A stretch of DNA of 64,000 bases from an uncultured Dorea sp. (GTDB lineage: Bacteria > Bacillota > Clostridia > Lachnospirales > Lachnospiraceae): contig CAJULU010000003.1 in assembly GCA_910587575.1 (NCBI GenBank), forward strand, positions 28,072 to 92,071, written 5' to 3'. The notes under the pieces were generated by a model, which saw only the letters and a list, made by a program, of their open reading frames with translations, made no database searches and was not told where the DNA came from. The translations under genes and the position numbers were made by a program. Below are positions 35,232 through 43,734 of this stretch, one piece after another; position 1 is the first letter of the stretch, and each line of letters begins with the position of its first letter.

Positions 35232-35262
35232 AAAGCAGCTAATCATCAAGACTAACTGCTTA
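35232..35262 (-). terminator. terminator after the toxin-antitoxin pair
   Basis: Minus-strand stem AAGCAG / CTGCTT with extension, followed by TTTTC, about 30-60 bp after the toxin stop. Confidence 0.5.
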
Positions 35263-35291
35263 TACTTCTATTATCTGATTGAGGGAGCAAA

Positions 35292-35606
35292 TTATAAATG
35301 TTTATCCGTATCTCTAGCACCATACAGTAAACGCCGTACTTCCATTACATCACCAATCACCACATAATAAATAACGTAATTTCTCACATAGATTCTATAG
35401 TACGGATAGTTTCTCTTTTTTGCGGAAACATATGGTTCAAAGGCAACAGGATTATTCAGCCTTTCCAGAATCGCAGTCTCTACATCATCAATCAAACGCA
35501 GCGCAGCGTCCTCATTTTTTAAAACATTGGTAATGTAACTCGCTGTATTGATTAAATCCTGTTCAAAAATCGGCAGATAGCGAAGATGATAAACTTTATT
35601 TTCCAT
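35292..35606 (-). CDS. RelE/ParE-type toxin
   Basis: 104 residues: YHLRYLPIFEQDLINTASYI, then FEPYVSAKKRNYPYYRIYVR and EVRRLLYGARD. This is the RelE/ParE fold of type II toxins, which cut mRNA or poison gyrase. It overlaps its antitoxin gene by 11 bp. It would stabilise the element in the host. Confidence 0.88.
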   Translation of the reverse strand: MENKVYHLRYLPIFEQDLINTASYITNVLKNEDAALRLIDDVETAILERLNNPVAFEPYVSAKKRNYPYYRIYVRNYVIYYVVIGDVMEVRRLLYGARDTDKHL

Positions 35607-35856
35607 GTATCGTACTCCTTACATTGCTGAATACGGTTTCATGGGAAAGCCTTTCTTCCGTCATTGCCGCCTGCCTGTCGGCTTCGTCAAGTTTCATCTC
35701 TATATCATCTGTCAGATTTGCGTACTCCTCCAAACTCAAAACTACCATAGCTCCATAGCCATTCTTTGTAAGATAAACAGGTTTTCCGCTGTTTACGATA
35801 GTTTCAATTTCTGGAAATTTATTTCTAAGGTCAGAAACAGGTCGAATTTGTATCAT
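35596..35856 (-). CDS. Phd/YefM-type antitoxin
   Basis: 86 residues: QIRPVSDLRNKFPEIETIVN, then GKPVYLTKNGYGAMVVLSLE. The N-terminal DNA-binding dimer and the acidic C-terminal tail match Phd/YefM antitoxins. AAAAAAGGAGTGCTTAGACT precedes the ATG. It is the first gene of the toxin-antitoxin operon and normally autorepresses it. Confidence 0.88.
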   Translation of the reverse strand: MIQIRPVSDLRNKFPEIETIVNSGKPVYLTKNGYGAMVVLSLEEYANLTDDIEMKLDEADRQAAMTEERLSHETVFSNVRSTIHGK

Positions 35857-35923
35857 AGTCTAAGCACTCCTTTTTTGTTTATTTTATCCTAATTTTATCA
35901 GAATATTATCGTATAGGCAATGC

Positions 35924-36322
35924 TTATTTATGATTCTTAATTTCCTTTTTATCATGCGGATTATGATTCTGTAGATTTTCCGTTGAGTGTCCGTCTTTAT
36001 TCTTCAAGACAATATCCTCAGCTTTAATATACCAGTCCACGTCTGCCCCTTGAAACGTAGCTGTCGCCACTGTATCCGCTACAGGATTGATAATCTCAAC
36101 CTCCGCATTATAATCAAACGCCTTTAGTGGCACGGCAGCCGGAATACTCACCTGTATCATGCGTCCTTGTCCTCTGGATTTCAAATCGTAAGTGCGTTCT
36201 TTGATTTCTTCAGAAACCGTTCCGTCCTCATTCTGTTTATGTACCTCACGCCGCAATGCAGAAAACTTCAACAGTCCAAAGGTCTTTTCCTTGTCTATAA
36301 TGATTCCATTCGCTAATCTCAT
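35924..36322 (-). CDS. DUF961 / YdcP family protein (Tn916 Orf22-like)
   Basis: 132 residues: MRLANGIIIDKEKTFGLLKF, then YDLKSRGQGRMIQVSIPAAV and FDYNAEVEIINPV. This is the DUF961 (YdcP) pattern of proteins at the start of Tn916-family conjugation operons, function unknown. The C-terminal 25 residues are low complexity (Asn, His, Lys). A partial duplicate of this gene is found at 35158-35228. Confidence 0.85.
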   Translation of the reverse strand: MRLANGIIIDKEKTFGLLKFSALRREVHKQNEDGTVSEEIKERTYDLKSRGQGRMIQVSIPAAVPLKAFDYNAEVEIINPVADTVATATFQGADVDWYIKAEDIVLKNKDGHSTENLQNHNPHDKKEIKNHK

Positions 36323-36338
36323 AATCTCTGATACCTCC

Positions 36339-36653
36339 TTACGCCTTCACCATATCGTCAGCGGACAAAATATAGTTTGTGAACCCACGGTTGCCGATTT
36401 TATAACCCTCTGCGGTAATCTTCGGATTAATAAGCCGTATTTTTTCTTCAACCTCGAAATTCTTCTCTCCAGCAGTAGCAGGCAGCACCACAATAATGTC
36501 GTCGGCTCTCTGTACGTCTGAATACAAGTTATAGCTACGGGAAATTACAGCCATACGCCCGTTGATTCTCCGCTGTTCTACCTTATTCTCACCTGCAAAT
36601 TCCAGATTCCCGAAAGTCTTTTCCATGTTCGGGATAACATGCTTTAATTCCAT
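36339..36653 (-). CDS. DUF961 family protein (Tn916 Orf23-like)
   Basis: 104 residues: MELKHVIPNMEKTFGNLEFA, then SRSYNLYSDVQRADDIIVVL and FEVEEKIRLINPKI. It is the second of the paired DUF961 genes at the head of the conjugation operon. Function is unknown. It starts after AAAGAGGTAAACATAT. Confidence 0.85.
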   Translation of the reverse strand: MELKHVIPNMEKTFGNLEFAGENKVEQRRINGRMAVISRSYNLYSDVQRADDIIVVLPATAGEKNFEVEEKIRLINPKITAEGYKIGNRGFTNYILSADDMVKA

Positions 36654-36725
36654 ATATGTTTACCTCTTTCTTTCTGATTTTCTATATCTCCATATGGGGA
36701 GCTACACTCCCCAAACCCCTAGTGT

Positions 36726-36773
36726 ACTGTTTTTTCCAGCCAATCAAAAAGACGATTGACTGAAAAAAACAGT
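36726..36773 (-). terminator. long terminator between the surface protein and DUF961 genes
   Basis: An inverted repeat of about 20 bp, starting ACTGTTTTTT and ending AAAAAACAGT with an 8-nt loop, downstream of the surface protein gene. Confidence 0.7.
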
Positions 36774-36848
36774 TTGCATATCTTATATAGGCATACATAT
36801 TCAAGGCGGAGCATGGGAATTGGATTTCATATGCTGATTCCTCCCGTA

Positions 36849-39800
36849 TTAATTATGTTTTGCTTTCATGCTGCGGTATTTTCTGTATGCCGTAAATACA
36901 AGTCCGGCAGCGGAAAAGATAAGTAGGATAAACAGGAGAGCAAGATTTGTCGTGTCGCCTGTTTTTGGTTGATTGCCATTACCTGTCGGGGTACTGGATT
37001 CTGGTGTGGTTGGTTCGGTGGGATTTTCTGTGATTGTCACCGTCTGCCCTTTATCCTCAATGTCCTTATTTTCCGCTACCTTGATAGGCTTGTCGGGATT
37101 TGTTACGTCGTACAATTCCTCAAAGGTCACAAGCTCTTTTCCTGCAAGTTCACTGGCATTGAAGGTAAAGGCAATCTGAATCTCCATTACGCTGTCAGTA
37201 GCGGTAAACGTGAGGTCTTTTTCCACACGTTTTTCATTGATGATAAGCTCTGCATTTTCAGACCTTACCATCTCCCAGCCTTTCAACTGATATTTCACGC
37301 CTTTTTCTATACCATCTAAGGAAACCGTATCAATAATCGTTACTTCCTTGTCAGCGTCGATTGCCTTTTCTCCTGTAGCTTTATCGGCAGCGTTGGTGTG
37401 CATAGTGATAATACGCTCTGTAATCGCCACGGTCTGTCGGTCATTCTCAATGTCCTTATGTTCTGCCACCTTAACAGGCTTGTCGGGATTCGTTACGTCG
37501 TATAATTCCTCAAAGGTCACCAGCTCTTTTTCTGCAAGTTCACTGGCATTAAATGTAAAGGAAAGCTGCATTTCCATTTCTGAATCCTCTGCAATGAATG
37601 TAAGTTCATTTTCCACAGGCTTTCCATTAATCAGAAGTTCCGTATTTTCCGATTTCACCATTTCCCAGCCTTTAAGCTGATATTTTGTATCTTTCTCCAA
37701 TCCGGCTAACGCTACCGTGTCAACAATGGTAATATCTTTGCTGGCAAGAATCATCTTATCGCCTGTCGCTTTATCACAAGCCTTTGTGTGAATATCTATC
37801 ACACGTTCCTCAATCGTCACGGTCTGTCCGTCGTCCTCAATGTCTTTGTGTTCTGCTACCTTAACAGGCTCGTCGGGATTCGTCACGTCGTACAATTCCT
37901 CAAAAGTCACCAGCTCTTTTCCTGCAAGCTGGCTGGCATTGAAGGTAAAGGTAATCTGTACTTCCATCTTAGAATCCTTTGCGGTAAATGTGAGGTCATT
38001 TTCTACACGCTTACCGTCAATTAAAAGTTCAGCATTTTCTGATTTCACCATTTCCCAGCCTTTTAACTGGTATTTTGTACCTTTTTCTAATCCAGCTAGA
38101 GATACCGTATCAACAATAGTTATGTCTTTGCTGGCAAGAATCATCTTGTCGCCTGTCGCTTTATCACAAGCCTTTGTGTGAATGTCTATCACACGTTCCT
38201 CAATCGTCACGGTCTGTCCGTCGTCCTCAATGTCTTTGTGTTCTGCTACCTTAACAGGCTCGTCGGGATTCGTCACGTCGTACAATTCCTCAAAAGTCAC
38301 CAGCTCTTTTCCTGCAAGCTGGCTGGCATTGAAGGTAAAGGTAATCTGTACTTCCATCTTAGAATCCTTTGCGGTAAATGTGAGGTCATTTTCTACACGC
38401 TTACCGTCAATTAAAAGTTCAGCATTTTCCGATTTCACCATTTCCCAGCCTTTAAGCTGGTATTTTGTATCTTTCTTCAAACCATCTAAAGCCACTGTAT
38501 CAATGATAGTCACGTTTTTACCTGCAATAATGGATTTCTCCCCTGTCACCTTATCAATGGCAGTAGTATGGATAGTCAGTTCCGGTTCGTATTCGTCCGT
38601 CAGAGTGCCTAAATTGATAACAACTTTATTTCTGGATACCACAATATCAAAAGCAGGAATCAGTGTCAGCCCCTTGTTGGAATCACAGCGAAGCTCCTTA
38701 ACCTCATATGTATCGTAAAGCAATGCCCCCTTACTGTCGTCCGGCTCTGACGTTCCAAACCAGATACCGTCCTCACTGGATTTTCCGGCATTAGTATTCT
38801 TCTTGTGGGATGTCCAGTCAGAACAAGTAGAGAACTGCCCGTTTTTATCCGTGACGATAATATGGCTTTCACCAGTAGTCTTGCTGGTTATTTTAAAAGG
38901 TACATTAGAAAGCCGCTTGTGCGTTCCAGAACCGATTTTCACGCCCTCAATATCTCCACGCTTTATCTGATTATAGATAGATTTTTCTTCGGATGTTAAA
39001 TCTATGATTTTTTCATTATCCACAATATCAAATTCACGGGATACCGCACCATTTATCAGATACCCCTCAGGCGGCGTTACTTCATCAATTCTGTAATGTC
39101 CGTAAGGAAGTGTATCGGCGGCTGTGGTAGCGATACCGTCAATTCCCGTATGAATTGTCTTTACGATTTCATTCTTCTTATATAATTTTCCGTTCACCAG
39201 CACAGGATTCTTACTAAGGTTAGTGATAGTAAATGCCGTATCGCTAAAGGTTGCGCTGCCTTGTGGTTTTGTATCCTTAGTTTCAAGGTCACGCTTCTGA
39301 ATTTTCACGCCGCCACGGATAATTTGATTGTAGATAGATTTTTCTTCGGATGTTAAATCTACGATTTTTTCATTATCCACAATATCAAATTCACGGGATA
39401 CCGCACCATTTGTTAGATACCCCTCTGGCGGCGTTGATTCATCAATCCTGTATCGCCCATAGGGCAGCGTATCAGCAGTAGTAGTAGCGATACCGTCAAT
39501 TCCAGTACGGATTGTCTTTACTACTTCGTTTTTCTGATACAGTTTCCCCTCAACCAGTACAGGATTCTCATTCAGTGAAGTAATGGTAAATGCTACATTT
39601 TTTAAATCTGCGTTGCCTTGTGGTTTAGTATCCTTAGTTTCAAGGTCACGTTTCTGGATTTTCACACCGCCCCTAGTAACCTTATCCGATACGAAATACT
39701 GGTTGCCGCCATTCAGTATTGCACGCTCTCCATTTTCTGTTACCTGTGCGACGTATACGCCTGTTACCTGTTCGGAAGTTCCATTTACGTGTAAGTAAGC

Positions 39801-41027
39801 ACCGTCCAGCAAGTATCCATTTGGAGCTGATTTTTCTTCTACAGTAATCGTACCTAGCGGCAGACAGATAACATCATTCTGTGTATAGAAACTGTCGCCA
39901 GATACCTTATAAGAATCCGACAGCCGTGTAATATAATGATTTGTTCCGTCGTTGCCCTTTTCTGCTTTAGTTCTGGTTGTCCATGTGCGTGTCGGCGTTG
40001 ATGGGAGATTGTTTCTGGTGTAATACCCGTCATAATATTTCCAGATAAACTCTGCGCCCTCTAAGGTAGCTTTGCCCTGTGGTATTCCTTTTGATGTTTC
40101 CATATCCAGCTTGAAAAGTTCAATTTCTATATTTGTAACTTTGGGCGTATCACCGACCTGTAAGGTAGCAGTTTCTCCTACATTGACTGTAAGGGTATAG
40201 ATATGTTTATCTAATTGGAATCCCTTTGGAGCTTTTTCTTCTTTCACATAATATGTTCCGGCTCTAAGTTCCACAGCATTTGTATTCCCGTTTTCATCTG
40301 TAATAAGCGTGGTAACGGACTGTGTGCAGCCATTATCAGAATAAACTCCATAGGTCGCACCAGATAAGGAATAGCAGTCATTATTATTCGTGATTTCAGT
40401 ATTCGCAGAAACTTTTTGGATTTTTCCTTTTCCGATTGCCAGATTCGCCCAGAACTGTCCTAAATCCTGTCCTTCACCGATATAAATATAGCCGCCGCAA
40501 TCATATCTTCCCTTATTTGCTTTCACAAATTCTTTTGCGTTCTCATATACTTCTGCTTGAATTGTTTCTGGTAATTCGCTGAAATCAGCATGTACATTAT
40601 CATATCCCCATCCAAGATGAACGCTTAACCTACGCCATACAATACATTGTTCAAGCAAATACATCTGATTAGATGTGAGGTTTGTATGCTGCTGCGCATA
40701 CTGTTTAACATATTCCAATGATAAAGCAACATCTGAAATCTGCTCATTATTCATTCTATCCGAAGCGTTAATGCGATTTTTATAACCCGATGTGAAATGT
40801 GCGTTTATATCAATACAATAGGCTATCTGCCCGTCAGCGTGCATGACGCTTTCCGTAAGGCTGTCAACGACTACGCCACTGTTATTGACTTTGATAATCT
40901 TTCCGGCGATTCCTGCGGTATCCGTATAAACATGTTCCGCTGCCTGTGTCTGTATGACAGGTAATGTTGTAAATACAGTTACGAGAGCAAGGATAGCTGT
41001 CAGTAACCGTTTCAAGATTTTTTTCAT
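36849..41027 (-). CDS. large LPxTG-type surface adhesin with thioester, SpaA/Cna-B and VaFE repeats
   Basis: 1392 residues. Signal peptide 1-29. A thioester domain follows, with AYCID (Cys71) and LLEQCIVW (Gln127) as the probable Cys-Gln pair for covalent host binding. Next come a SpaA-like domain (about 230-310), two near-identical SpaA repeats beginning RGGVKIQKRDLETKDTKPQG (about 450-690), and four VaFE repeats of 130 residues, each with KYQLKGWEM and LVTFEELYD (about 815-1335). A sortase signal QPKTGD and a final helix end the protein. It would be anchored to the wall by sortase. The ATG at 41027 has AAAGGAGAA upstream. Repeats 2 and 3 of VaFE are almost identical DNA, 390 bp apart. Confidence 0.92.
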   Translation of the reverse strand: MKKILKRLLTAILALVTVFTTLPVIQTQAAEHVYTDTAGIAGKIIKVNNSGVVVDSLTESVMHADGQIAYCIDINAHFTSGYKNRINASDRMNNEQISDVALSLEYVKQYAQQHTNLTSNQMYLLEQCIVWRRLSVHLGWGYDNVHADFSELPETIQAEVYENAKEFVKANKGRYDCGGYIYIGEGQDLGQFWANLAIGKGKIQKVSANTEITNNNDCYSLSGATYGVYSDNGCTQSVTTLITDENGNTNAVELRAGTYYVKEEKAPKGFQLDKHIYTLTVNVGETATLQVGDTPKVTNIEIELFKLDMETSKGIPQGKATLEGAEFIWKYYDGYYTRNNLPSTPTRTWTTRTKAEKGNDGTNHYITRLSDSYKVSGDSFYTQNDVICLPLGTITVEEKSAPNGYLLDGAYLHVNGTSEQVTGVYVAQVTENGERAILNGGNQYFVSDKVTRGGVKIQKRDLETKDTKPQGNADLKNVAFTITSLNENPVLVEGKLYQKNEVVKTIRTGIDGIATTTADTLPYGRYRIDESTPPEGYLTNGAVSREFDIVDNEKIVDLTSEEKSIYNQIIRGGVKIQKRDLETKDTKPQGSATFSDTAFTITNLSKNPVLVNGKLYKKNEIVKTIHTGIDGIATTAADTLPYGHYRIDEVTPPEGYLINGAVSREFDIVDNEKIIDLTSEEKSIYNQIKRGDIEGVKIGSGTHKRLSNVPFKITSKTTGESHIIVTDKNGQFSTCSDWTSHKKNTNAGKSSEDGIWFGTSEPDDSKGALLYDTYEVKELRCDSNKGLTLIPAFDIVVSRNKVVINLGTLTDEYEPELTIHTTAIDKVTGEKSIIAGKNVTIIDTVALDGLKKDTKYQLKGWEMVKSENAELLIDGKRVENDLTFTAKDSKMEVQITFTFNASQLAGKELVTFEELYDVTNPDEPVKVAEHKDIEDDGQTVTIEERVIDIHTKACDKATGDKMILASKDITIVDTVSLAGLEKGTKYQLKGWEMVKSENAELLIDGKRVENDLTFTAKDSKMEVQITFTFNASQLAGKELVTFEELYDVTNPDEPVKVAEHKDIEDDGQTVTIEERVIDIHTKACDKATGDKMILASKDITIVDTVALAGLEKDTKYQLKGWEMVKSENTELLINGKPVENELTFIAEDSEMEMQLSFTFNASELAEKELVTFEELYDVTNPDKPVKVAEHKDIENDRQTVAITERIITMHTNAADKATGEKAIDADKEVTIIDTVSLDGIEKGVKYQLKGWEMVRSENAELIINEKRVEKDLTFTATDSVMEIQIAFTFNASELAGKELVTFEELYDVTNPDKPIKVAENKDIEDKGQTVTITENPTEPTTPESSTPTGNGNQPKTGDTTNLALLFILLIFSAAGLVFTAYRKYRSMKAKHN
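37801..38430 (-). repeat. tandem 390-bp repeat units inside the surface adhesin gene
   Basis: Two neighbouring VaFE units are nearly identical over at least 240 bp: starting at 37801 and again at 38191, exactly 390 bp (130 codons) apart. The outer two units are diverged. Recent duplication by slippage or unequal exchange is likely. Confidence 0.85.
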
Positions 41028-41046
41028 AATGTTATGATTCTCCTTT

Positions 41047-41090
41047 CGTTTTGGATAAAAAAATAGACGCTCATTTCTGAACGTCTTAAT
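41047..41090 (-). terminator. leader terminator upstream of the surface adhesin gene
   Basis: Minus-strand stem AGACGTTCA / TGAGCGTCT with a GAAA tetraloop followed by ATTTTTTT, just before the ribosome-binding site of the adhesin gene. Confidence 0.65.
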
Positions 41091-41106
41091 TCTTGAAATC
41101 AATAAA

Positions 41107-41799
41107 CTATGTAGTATAGTATTGCTTCACTTTATCATTTTTTGAGATATACAGGAAATAGGGCGGCTTATGCCTGTGTCCTGTGAATTTTCTGATTGTT
41201 AGTATCTGCTCAAAAGTGCCGTAGTTGTGGGCTTTTAACACCTTTGAATTTTTACTACAATCTTCCCGATTCGTTTCACCGAAACGCTGATAGTGGACGA
41301 TTTCACGTTCCCTCAGGAAACGGATGGGTTCACAGACCTCTGGGTCTTTTACGAGGCGCAGGATATTGTCGTAGGTGGTTCTTGCTTTTTGTTCTGCCGC
41401 CATATCCTCATGTATATCCGTAATCGGGTCGCCCTTGGACTGAAAGTAAGTTGCAGTCCAGGGTGCGCCGCTTGCCGCCTGGGGCCAGAGGGCAAGGGTG
41501 TGGTCTACATAGTATTTGTCGAATCCGGACTTCTCCAGTTCTTCCGGCGTCAGGTTGCGTGTAAGCTGATGGACGATGGCACATATCATCTCCATGTGGG
41601 CCAGTTCCTCCGTACCGATATCCGTCAGTATCCCAGTCACTTCCTTATAAGGCATCGTATACCGCTGTGACAGATACCGCATGGAAGCAGCCAGTTCTCC
41701 ATCTGGTCCACCAAACTGAGTGATAATAATCTGTGCAATCTGAGGATTCACCTGGGTAATCTTTACCGGGTGCTGTAACCGTTTTTCATAATTCCACAT
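41107..41799 (-). pseudogene. cotJC: 5' part of interrupted cotJC, fused to element sequence
   Basis: The first 175 codons are CotJC, a manganese-catalase-like spore coat protein: YEKRLQHPVKITQVNPQ, then TEELAHMEMICAIVHQL and REREIVHYQRFGE, with the ferritin-like metal Glu and His pattern. At RFGE (the attachment core) the frame enters the mobile element, giving a foreign 55-codon tail beginning TNREDCSKN. The native end lies at 23220-23315. ATG at 41799 follows GGAGGATGCTAGTAT, the site being inside the end of cotJB. Confidence 0.93.
41275..41286. repeat. attachment core, right end
   Basis: TTCACCGAAACG, identical to the left core at 23304-23315. The inverted copy of CGGGAAGATTG lies on the inside (41258-41268). 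Confidence 0.9.
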
Positions 41800-41802
41800 A
41801 TA

Positions 41803-42072
41803 CTAGCATCCTCCTTCCTGCCATGGCCATGGCTCATTGATCCAGCACCAGTAATCTGACGGGGTGCATGCCGTGTCAAGGGTCAGCGGGCCGAAATATC
41901 TGGCATATTCTTTCAGCGCCTGAACCCGCTGCTTCTTGAATTCTTCAAAATACTCCAGTGCGTCTTCATCACACGGATGGGTATCCAGGAACAATTTTAC
42001 ATCGTCAACTGCAAAACTGACTACATTGATCCATTCTAATAATTCATTACGGTCGGGTCTGTTCTCTGTCAT
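41803..42072 (-). CDS. cotJB: spore coat protein CotJB
   Basis: 89 residues: ELLEWINVVSFAVDDVKLFL, then CDEDALEYFEEFKKQRVQAL and PSDYWCWINEPWPWQEGGC. This is the CotJB pattern of the cotJ operon (coat proteins of the inner coat in Bacillus, widespread in Clostridia). The ATG at 42072 follows GGGAGGTTGTTGCAG and overlaps the cotJA stop codon. The next gene is cotJC, now interrupted. Confidence 0.93.
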   Translation of the reverse strand: MTENRPDRNELLEWINVVSFAVDDVKLFLDTHPCDEDALEYFEEFKKQRVQALKEYARYFGPLTLDTACTPSDYWCWINEPWPWQEGGC

Positions 42073-42377
42073 CTGCAACAACCTCCCATTCTGATTCCTC
42101 TGAACGGTTTATCCAGTTCCTCGAAAATAGTCCCTATATGAAATCCCTTCTCTGCTTCATAAAGGTTCCGCCATTCCTGCCATGGGACGTAGGCCATGGC
42201 GACAGGCATATCGTTCAGTTCATCGTATCTGTCCCTGTCATCACAGCAGGCAGGCTTTGGTTCGGGCGAAACGGCAGACGGGCAGGGTTGTGCGGGCTGC
42301 GGCGCACTCACAGGTGCGGGCCGGTTGCAGCCGCTTCTGCGCATGTAATCCTGTGTGCTAAAACGGTAATTCGGCAT
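42069..42377 (-). CDS. cotJA: spore coat-associated protein CotJA
   Basis: 102 residues. A Pro- and Cys-rich N-terminal half (SAPQPAQPCPSAVSPEPKPA) precedes a CotJA-like core MAYVPWQEWRNLYEAEKGFH, then IGTIFEELDKPFRG. The ATG at 42377 is preferred since AAAGGAGTTACACAC precedes it; the frame is open far upstream without any such site. First gene of the cotJ operon; cotJB overlaps its stop. Confidence 0.92.
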   Translation of the reverse strand: MPNYRFSTQDYMRRSGCNRPAPVSAPQPAQPCPSAVSPEPKPACCDDRDRYDELNDMPVAMAYVPWQEWRNLYEAEKGFHIGTIFEELDKPFRGIRMGGCCR

Positions 42378-42412
42378 GTGTGTAACTCCTTTCATAGAAC
42401 GTTTGCAATAAC

Positions 42413-42420
42413 AGTGTATG
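42413..42420 (-). promoter_or_regulatory. SigE/SigK-like -10 of the cotJ operon
   Basis: Minus strand CATACACT, an exact match to the CATACAnT consensus of the mother-cell sigma factor SigE; SigK has a related -10. The -35 half is not clear. It lies 36 bp upstream of the cotJA start. cotJ is SigE-dependent in Bacillus. Confidence 0.55.
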
Positions 42421-42461
42421 GAAAATTTAGAAAGTGGTGCGTGTTTTCCTTCGTTTGAAGG

Positions 42462-42490
42462 TTGTTTTTGTAAAGGTATCTGAGTATAAT
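42462..42490 (+). promoter_or_regulatory. SigA promoter of the FtsW-paralog gene
   Basis: TTGTTT (42462-42467), a 17-bp spacer and TATAAT (42485-42490), 26 bp upstream of the start codon and divergent from cotJ. Confidence 0.65.
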
Positions 42491-42515
42491 AGATACGATA
42501 GGGGTGTGTAAATAT

Positions 42516-43706
42516 ATGGCAAAGAATCGAAGAGTAAAAAGACAGAAAGCTGCGAGTGTGGAGAGGAGAGAAAAAAAAGGCGCCAGTGTAATTCGCTTTT
42601 TTGACTTTAACCTTCTGACGGTGCTGATTTTTCTGATCTGTTTCGGGCTGGTTATGCTCTATAGTACGACTGCGTACAGTGCACTGGTAGAGCATGAGGA
42701 CAGTATGTTCTATTTTAAGAGGCAGCTTTTCTTCTATGCGGCAGGATTCGCAGGAATGTATATTGTCGCAAAGATTGATTATCATGTTTATATCAGATGG
42801 GCGGATAAGATTTATTTCTTTTCTATATTTATGATGGCGCTGGTGCAGACGCCTCTTGGAAAAGAAGTCAAAGGTGCAAGGCGGTGGATCCGTCTGCCTT
42901 TCGGCCAGCAGCTGCAGCCGGCTGAGATTACCAAGATCGCAGTGATCCTCTTTATTCCGGTGCTGATCTGTAATCTGGGAAAGGAGATCAAGACTTTAAG
43001 GGGGATTCTTAAGGTGCTTCTGTGGGGCGGTATTGCGGCTGTCTGTGTTCTGGTGCTTACGGACAACCTCAGTACGGCGATCATCGTGATGGGGATTACC
43101 TGTATCATGATTTTCGTGGTCCATCCCAGAACCAGGCCCTTTGTTATCATTGCCGTGACCGGGCTGGTCTGTGTGGCTGCCGGAGTGCGCATACTGGGGG
43201 CGGTGCTGAAGACCAGTGATAACTTCCGTCTGCGCAGGATCCTGGTATGGCTGAATCCCGAGGGACATGCCGAGGAGGGGGGCTACCAGGTGCTGCAGGG
43301 GCTGTATGCCATAGGATCCGGCGGATTTTTTGGAAAAGGTCTGGGGAACAGCGCCCAGAAGATGATTATGCCAGAGGTTCAGAATGATATGATCCTTTCC
43401 ATTGTATGCGAGGAACTGGGAGTTTTTGGCGTGATTATTGTGCTGGTCCTGTTCGGGCTTCTTCTGTACCGTCTGATGTTTGTTGCTCAGAATGCACCGG
43501 ATATGTACGGTTCTCTGGTGGTGACAGGGATTTTTGCCCATGTTGCGCTGCAGGTGGTTCTGAACATAGCCGTTGTGACTAATCTGATTCCGACAACTGG
43601 AATTACTCTGCCGTTCATCAGTTATGGAGGAACATCCAGCCTGTTTCTGATGGTAGAGATGGGGATTGCCCTCGGAGTGTCCAGAAGAATAAAAATCAGT
43701 GAATAA
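42516..43706 (+). CDS. FtsW/RodA-family SEDS protein (paralog)
   Basis: 396 residues with about ten membrane segments. A basic N-terminal tail precedes LLTVLIFLICFGLVMLYSTT. SEDS landmarks are GARRWIRLPFGQQLQPAEIT, the Asp-containing loop before NLSTAIIVMG, YQVLQGLYAIGSGGFFGKGL and TGITLPFISYGGTS. These are peptidoglycan glycosyltransferases. A second SEDS gene lies at 53279 inside the division cluster, so this one may serve elongation or sporulation. Start ATG 42516 follows TAGGGGTG. Confidence 0.9.
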   Translation: MAKNRRVKRQKAASVERREKKGASVIRFFDFNLLTVLIFLICFGLVMLYSTTAYSALVEHEDSMFYFKRQLFFYAAGFAGMYIVAKIDYHVYIRWADKIYFFSIFMMALVQTPLGKEVKGARRWIRLPFGQQLQPAEITKIAVILFIPVLICNLGKEIKTLRGILKVLLWGGIAAVCVLVLTDNLSTAIIVMGITCIMIFVVHPRTRPFVIIAVTGLVCVAAGVRILGAVLKTSDNFRLRRILVWLNPEGHAEEGGYQVLQGLYAIGSGGFFGKGLGNSAQKMIMPEVQNDMILSIVCEELGVFGVIIVLVLFGLLLYRLMFVAQNAPDMYGSLVVTGIFAHVALQVVLNIAVVTNLIPTTGITLPFISYGGTSSLFLMVEMGIALGVSRRIKISE

Positions 43707-43734
43707 AATGCTTTCTTTTCCGGTATAAATATGG

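Larger units (their letters stand above)
23304..41286. mobile_element. Tn916-family integrative element inserted in cotJC
   Basis: The element spans about 17.97 kb between two copies of TTCACCGAAACG and interrupts cotJC. Nearly all genes are on the minus strand in Tn916-like order: DUF961 pair, FtsK-type coupling protein, replication-initiation relaxase, TcpD, ArdA, TcpE, VirB4, then regulators, but with a large serine recombinase instead of a tyrosine integrase. A deletion has removed the 3' part of virB4, the following membrane, lysozyme-like and orf13-type genes, and the 3' part of an xre gene. It carries a surface adhesin, a toxin-antitoxin pair and two AT-rich cargo genes. Self-transfer is therefore doubtful, but excision may still work. 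Confidence 0.93.

Noticed and set aside
37801..38430. Regular repeats that might be a CRISPR array
   Set aside because: The units are 390 bp, coding and in frame, with no short spacers.
36973..39798. Many long plus-strand ORFs inside the adhesin gene
   Set aside because: They repeat with the 390-bp units and are shadows of the minus-strand coding sequence; no ribosome-binding sites.
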